Assembly: GCA_937925645.1 (NCBI GenBank) | Contig: CALAMB010000228.1 | Coordinates: 1 to 8,751 of the forward strand | From: an uncultured Acidobacteriota bacterium | GTDB taxonomy: Bacteria > Acidobacteriota > JAAYUB01 | Direction: 5' to 3' | Length of the DNA stretch: 8,751 bases | Shown: piece after piece, positions 5,974 to 8,751 of the stretch | Position numbering within the stretch: the stretch's first letter is position 1 | Layout of the letters: the number at the start of each line of letters is the position of its first letter | Notes under the pieces: generated by a model | Told to the model about the DNA's origin: nothing | Databases searched by the model: none | What the model saw: only the letters and a program-made list of their open reading frames with translations | Made by a program: the position numbers and the translations under genes

Positions 5974-8538
5974 ATGGGGAAGATCGAAGATAGGCTATTC
6001 GCAATCATCGACGACACGGGATTTCGAATCATCGAATCCCACGTTATCGCGGGTCGGAAAGCACGGCAGGTGACGGTCCCTTCGAGGTTGGAAGGTTCGA
6101 TCAAAGTCGCTCTCCAGAAGAGTTTTCAGAACGGTCTCTATTCTCACCAAAAGATTGCATTGGAGCATTTTCTGGATGGTCATGACATCTGTTTGGCCAC
6201 TCCAACCGCTTCCGGTAAAAGCCTAGTTTTCATTTACTCAGCGCTCCATTTGTTGATGACCGATCCCCAGGCATGCGTGATGGCACTCTATCCCGCCAAG
6301 GCGCTGATTCAGGATCAGCTGACGAAATGGAAATCCGCTTTGGCTGATTTCAAGCTGGCGCCGGGATACATCGACGGGGCGGTGAACGTCGATCTTCGCC
6401 CAGGTATTCTGAAGCAACATCGCGTTGTCTTGATGACTCCGGATGTCGCCCATGCCTGGCTGTTGAGCCACCTCAATCTAAAAGAGGTCCGATCATTCCT
6501 GAAGAACACGCGACTTCTCGTCATGGACGAAGCCCACGTCTATGACGGAGTGTTCGGCACGAATATGGCCTACTTCATCCGGCGGCTCATGGCGGTCGCA
6601 CCGATTCAACAGGTGATTACCAGCACCGCGACCATTGGCGAGCCCATCGATTTCATCAAGCTCCTGACTGGGCGGACGCCAAGACTGGTGGGCGATGAGA
6701 TGGATGGTTATCCCAGCCCGCCCAAGAACGTGTATCTGGTGCGGCCGAATGAGGGGAAATCATTGGATCGATCCGTGGAACTCATATGTGGGATCGCCCG
6801 AACCGGGTTGGGGCGTTTTCTTGCCTTTGCCGATTCCCGCAAGATGGTCGAGCAGGTCGTCTCCATTGCTGCTCGATCGAACAGCAGAAAGGAGGATTTG
6901 GAAGAAGACTCTGAAGGGGCAGAACCGCCGGACGCCGGGCTCGCCGGGCTGCACATCCTGCCTTACCGGGCCGGTTACGAAGAGGAAGACCGCCGGGATA
7001 TCCAGCGCGCTTTAGTGGACGGTAGTCTCGCGGGTGTGGTTTCGACCAGTGCCCTGGAATTGGGCTTGGATATTGGAGAAATTGATCTCGTCATCATGTT
7101 GGGAACGCCACCCACCGTCAAGTCGTTCTGGCAGCGGCTCGGCCGGGCCGGACGACGACAGCAGGGCCACTGCCTGTTGATCGATGACAAGGGGACCATC
7201 TCGGCCTCCCCAAAAGGGTTGAGAGGATATCTGGAGAACAAGCCCGAAACGGGTTGGCTCTATTTAGATAATCAATACATACAATACGCTCACGCATTGT
7301 GTGCCGCTCAGGAATTGTCTGAGGCGGGAACGACCAATTATCAACGGGATCCCCTGCGTACACTGCCCGACCGATTTAATGTTCTCTTTGAGAATGAAAT
7401 CAATCCGACCGAAGGTGTTCCGGACGATCTGTTTCCCCTCAAACAACGGGCGCAGGCCGGGCCTCATTACGAGTTTCCAATCCGGAGTGGAATTGAAAAG
7501 AATTTTGCCGTGCGGGAACGCAGTGGGCCTGTAAATACAAATCTGGGGACACTCACTTATTCACAGGCGCTTCGTGAGGGGTATCCCGGGGCGATTTACT
7601 ATTACATGGCCCGGCCATATCGAGTGATCCTGTTCAATCACCGCACCGGAGAGATTTGGGTGCGTCGGGAGAAGCGTTGGACGACCCGGCCCATCCTGCA
7701 GAACATGGTGTTCCCGAAATTACCGGGTGGAGTATTGAACTGCTTGCGTTCTGGACAAGGATTTGTTGCGGAGACCGAGATCCAAGTCAGCGAACGCGTG
7801 CTCGGCTTTACCGAGCAGCGGGGGCCGAATAAGTTCTCAGAAGCGTACGCGACAGGCTCAGCATTCTCGCAGCGACCCATCAGTCGGTTTTTCGAAACGA
7901 CGGGGGTGTGTTGGTACTTTAATGATGATTCCGTGCTGACAGAAGACGTGGGCAAGTGGCTGTTGAATACGTTTTGCGCCCTCTGTGGAGTCCAGGAACG
8001 CGATCTGGCTTTAGGAACGTTTCATGCGAAAAGCAATGAACTGTGGCAGAGCGATTGTCGAGGGTATTGCATTTATGACGCAGTGCACGGCAGCTTGCGG
8101 TTGTCCAAGCAGCTCGCGGCACGGTTCGTCGACATAGTCGTTCTCGCGGAGAAATTGTTGTTGAATCTGGAGGAAAAAGATCGACGGCTTGAGGAATCCC
8201 TCTGGCGGATGCAGAAACTGACGGAATCATTATCCAGGCTGACTTTGAAGCCATCGTCTGAACCAACACAGATTGCAGAGACCGGGATGGATTGGGTGAA
8301 AGTGATCACACCCAATCAACGGGCCATGTTGTTAGAGGATGGAGTGACTGATGAGGTAGAGGTTTTAGCGTATCGCTATACACCCCAAGGTTTGATGTAC
8401 CAGCTACGGGCGAGAACGGCCGATGTGGTCTGGATGGTTCGAGCAGGAATTGTGAAACCGTTCTATGGCGAAACGAAGTTGCTTGAAGTCAATCTGATCA
8501 CGGGCGAGACGCGGGAGATTCAGACCCAAGAAGTCTGA
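5974..8538 (+). CDS. DEAD/DEAH helicase of the MrfA/Hrq1 type with modified C-terminus
   Basis: An 854-residue ATP-dependent superfamily 2 helicase. The start ATG 5974 is preceded by AGGGGC at 5962-5967. Lobe 1: LYSHQ 55-59, motif I ATPTASGKS 75-83, YPAKAL 106-111, DEAH 185-188 followed by VYDGVFGTNMAYFIRRL (189-205), and STAT 217-220. Lobe 2: FADSRK 285-290, YRAGY 331-335, VVSTSALELGLDIG 355-368 and QRLGRAGRR 387-395. The VYDGVFG and STSALELGLDIG wording is that of MrfA/YprA and Hrq1 helicases, which translocate 3' to 5' on DNA. About residues 538-560 (PGAIYYYMARPYRVILF) correspond to the beta-rich part of those proteins. IYDAVHGSLRLSKQL (700-714) looks like a diverged DUF1998 signature, but the cysteines that normally follow it are absent. 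Instead C668, C671, C695 and C699 lie before it. A helical region (about 715-755) and a small beta-rich end follow. Composition is mixed (55% GC in 7021-7080). It is probably the second motor of the defence locus, and could take the place DrmA has in DISARM. Confidence 0.88.
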   Translation: MGKIEDRLFAIIDDTGFRIIESHVIAGRKARQVTVPSRLEGSIKVALQKSFQNGLYSHQKIALEHFLDGHDICLATPTASGKSLVFIYSALHLLMTDPQACVMALYPAKALIQDQLTKWKSALADFKLAPGYIDGAVNVDLRPGILKQHRVVLMTPDVAHAWLLSHLNLKEVRSFLKNTRLLVMDEAHVYDGVFGTNMAYFIRRLMAVAPIQQVITSTATIGEPIDFIKLLTGRTPRLVGDEMDGYPSPPKNVYLVRPNEGKSLDRSVELICGIARTGLGRFLAFADSRKMVEQVVSIAARSNSRKEDLEEDSEGAEPPDAGLAGLHILPYRAGYEEEDRRDIQRALVDGSLAGVVSTSALELGLDIGEIDLVIMLGTPPTVKSFWQRLGRAGRRQQGHCLLIDDKGTISASPKGLRGYLENKPETGWLYLDNQYIQYAHALCAAQELSEAGTTNYQRDPLRTLPDRFNVLFENEINPTEGVPDDLFPLKQRAQAGPHYEFPIRSGIEKNFAVRERSGPVNTNLGTLTYSQALREGYPGAIYYYMARPYRVILFNHRTGEIWVRREKRWTTRPILQNMVFPKLPGGVLNCLRSGQGFVAETEIQVSERVLGFTEQRGPNKFSEAYATGSAFSQRPISRFFETTGVCWYFNDDSVLTEDVGKWLLNTFCALCGVQERDLALGTFHAKSNELWQSDCRGYCIYDAVHGSLRLSKQLAARFVDIVVLAEKLLLNLEEKDRRLEESLWRMQKLTESLSRLTLKPSSEPTQIAETGMDWVKVITPNQRAMLLEDGVTDEVEVLAYRYTPQGLMYQLRARTADVVWMVRAGIVKPFYGETKLLEVNLITGETREIQTQEV

Positions 8539-8573
8539 TTCAGGTCATTACATTTATATAAGGTGCTGAACGA

Positions 8574-8707
8574 ATGAAATATCGAAAGAAGCTGATCGAA
8601 GTTGCGTTGCCGTTGGAGGCGATCAATCAGGCGGCGGCGCGGGAAAAGTCCATCCGCCACGGGCACCCCAGCACCCTGCATCTGTGGTGGGCGCGGCGGC
8701 CGCTGGC
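8574..8707 (+). CDS. N-terminus of a DUF1156 DNA methyltransferase-type protein (truncated by contig end)
   Basis: ATG 8574 has a ribosome binding site AAGGTG at 8560-8565 and lies 35 bases after the helicase stop, consistent with one operon. The visible 44 codons begin [20 protein letters not shown] and include [14 protein letters not shown] (residues 31-44), the signature of DUF1156. That domain is the N-terminus of large (typically around 900-1000 residues) predicted adenine-type DNA methyltransferases found in defence islands, often with SNF2-DUF3883 helicases and DUF499 ATPases. The catalytic motifs lie beyond the contig. The gene is not biologically broken: real sequence ends at about 8707 where sequencing adapter begins. 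Family call firm, methyltransferase activity inferred from the family. Confidence 0.88.
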
Positions 8708-8751
8708 AGATCGGAAGAGCACACGTCTGAACTCCAGTCACGTCAGTCAAT
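8708..8751 (+). other. Illumina TruSeq adapter read-through (artefact)
   Basis: From 8708 the sequence begins AGATCGGAAGAGCACACG and continues as the standard 34-base TruSeq adapter to 8741. It is followed by GTCAGTCA (8742-8749), which fits an 8-base sample index, and AT (8750-8751), the first two bases of the constant P7 segment. The reverse translation gives the peptide GVQTCALPI, a familiar adapter contaminant in protein databases. These bases are not genomic and should be trimmed; the A at 8708 could be genomic or the A-tail. Confidence 0.97.

Noticed and set aside
824..8707. Straight annotation as class 1 DISARM with drmD, drmMI and drmA
   Set aside because: The SNF2 N-terminus, the DUF1156 methyltransferase and the helicase with degenerate C-terminus do not match those genes well from memory, and no drmB or drmC is visible; symbols would overclaim.
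8520..8750. 76-residue reverse-strand open frame at the right end
   Set aside because: Its start lies in adapter sequence (GVQTCALPI is adapter-derived) and the remainder is antisense to the DUF1156 and helicase genes.

Overview
This is the end of a short-read metagenomic contig from an unidentified bacterium (an archaeon is not excluded). The last 44 bases are not biological. From 8708 they match the Illumina TruSeq read-through adapter, then an 8-base index, then the first two bases of the constant P7 segment. No rRNA, tRNA or taxonomic marker gene is present. The large first helicase gene is very GC-rich. The hairpin repeats upstream of it resemble repeats I associate with Planctomycetota, Verrucomicrobiota and related phyla, but that is recollection, not a placement.

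Layout, all genes on the + strand. 1-258: the C-terminal end of a DUF4268-type protein. 259-823: no intact gene. It holds a decayed cluster of GC-rich hairpin repeats (three units of about 40 bp at 344-470, and a 120-bp imperfect palindrome at 486-605), what looks like the C-terminal remnant of a lost gene (607-753), and the leader of the next gene. 824-4411: a 1195-residue SNF2-type helicase with a C-terminal DUF3883 (NOV_C) nuclease-like domain. 4536-5015 and 5012-5800: two overlapping, much more AT-rich genes, one small uncharacterised protein (DUF6978-like) and one DUF1828/DUF1829-like protein. 5974-8538: an 854-residue DEAD/DEAH helicase of the MrfA/Hrq1 type with an unusual C-terminus. 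8574-8707: the first 44 codons of a DUF1156 protein, the N-terminal domain of a family of large DNA methyltransferases, cut off by the adapter.

The best reading is a multi-gene, DNA-modification-based phage-defence locus. A DUF1156 methyltransferase would mark host DNA, and two different translocases, one carrying a nuclease-like domain, would act on unmarked DNA. The logic resembles DISARM and BREX, but the helicase types and gene order do not match class 1 or class 2 DISARM as I know them. SNF2-DUF3883 helicases next to DUF1156 methyltransferases are a recurring combination, so the core is a variant of a known theme. The less familiar part is the AT-rich DUF6978-like/DUF1828 pair placed between the two helicases. 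Its composition suggests a separately acquired cassette, perhaps an effector, toxin-antitoxin or regulatory pair. Function of the whole system is inference, and its downstream part is missing because the contig ends.
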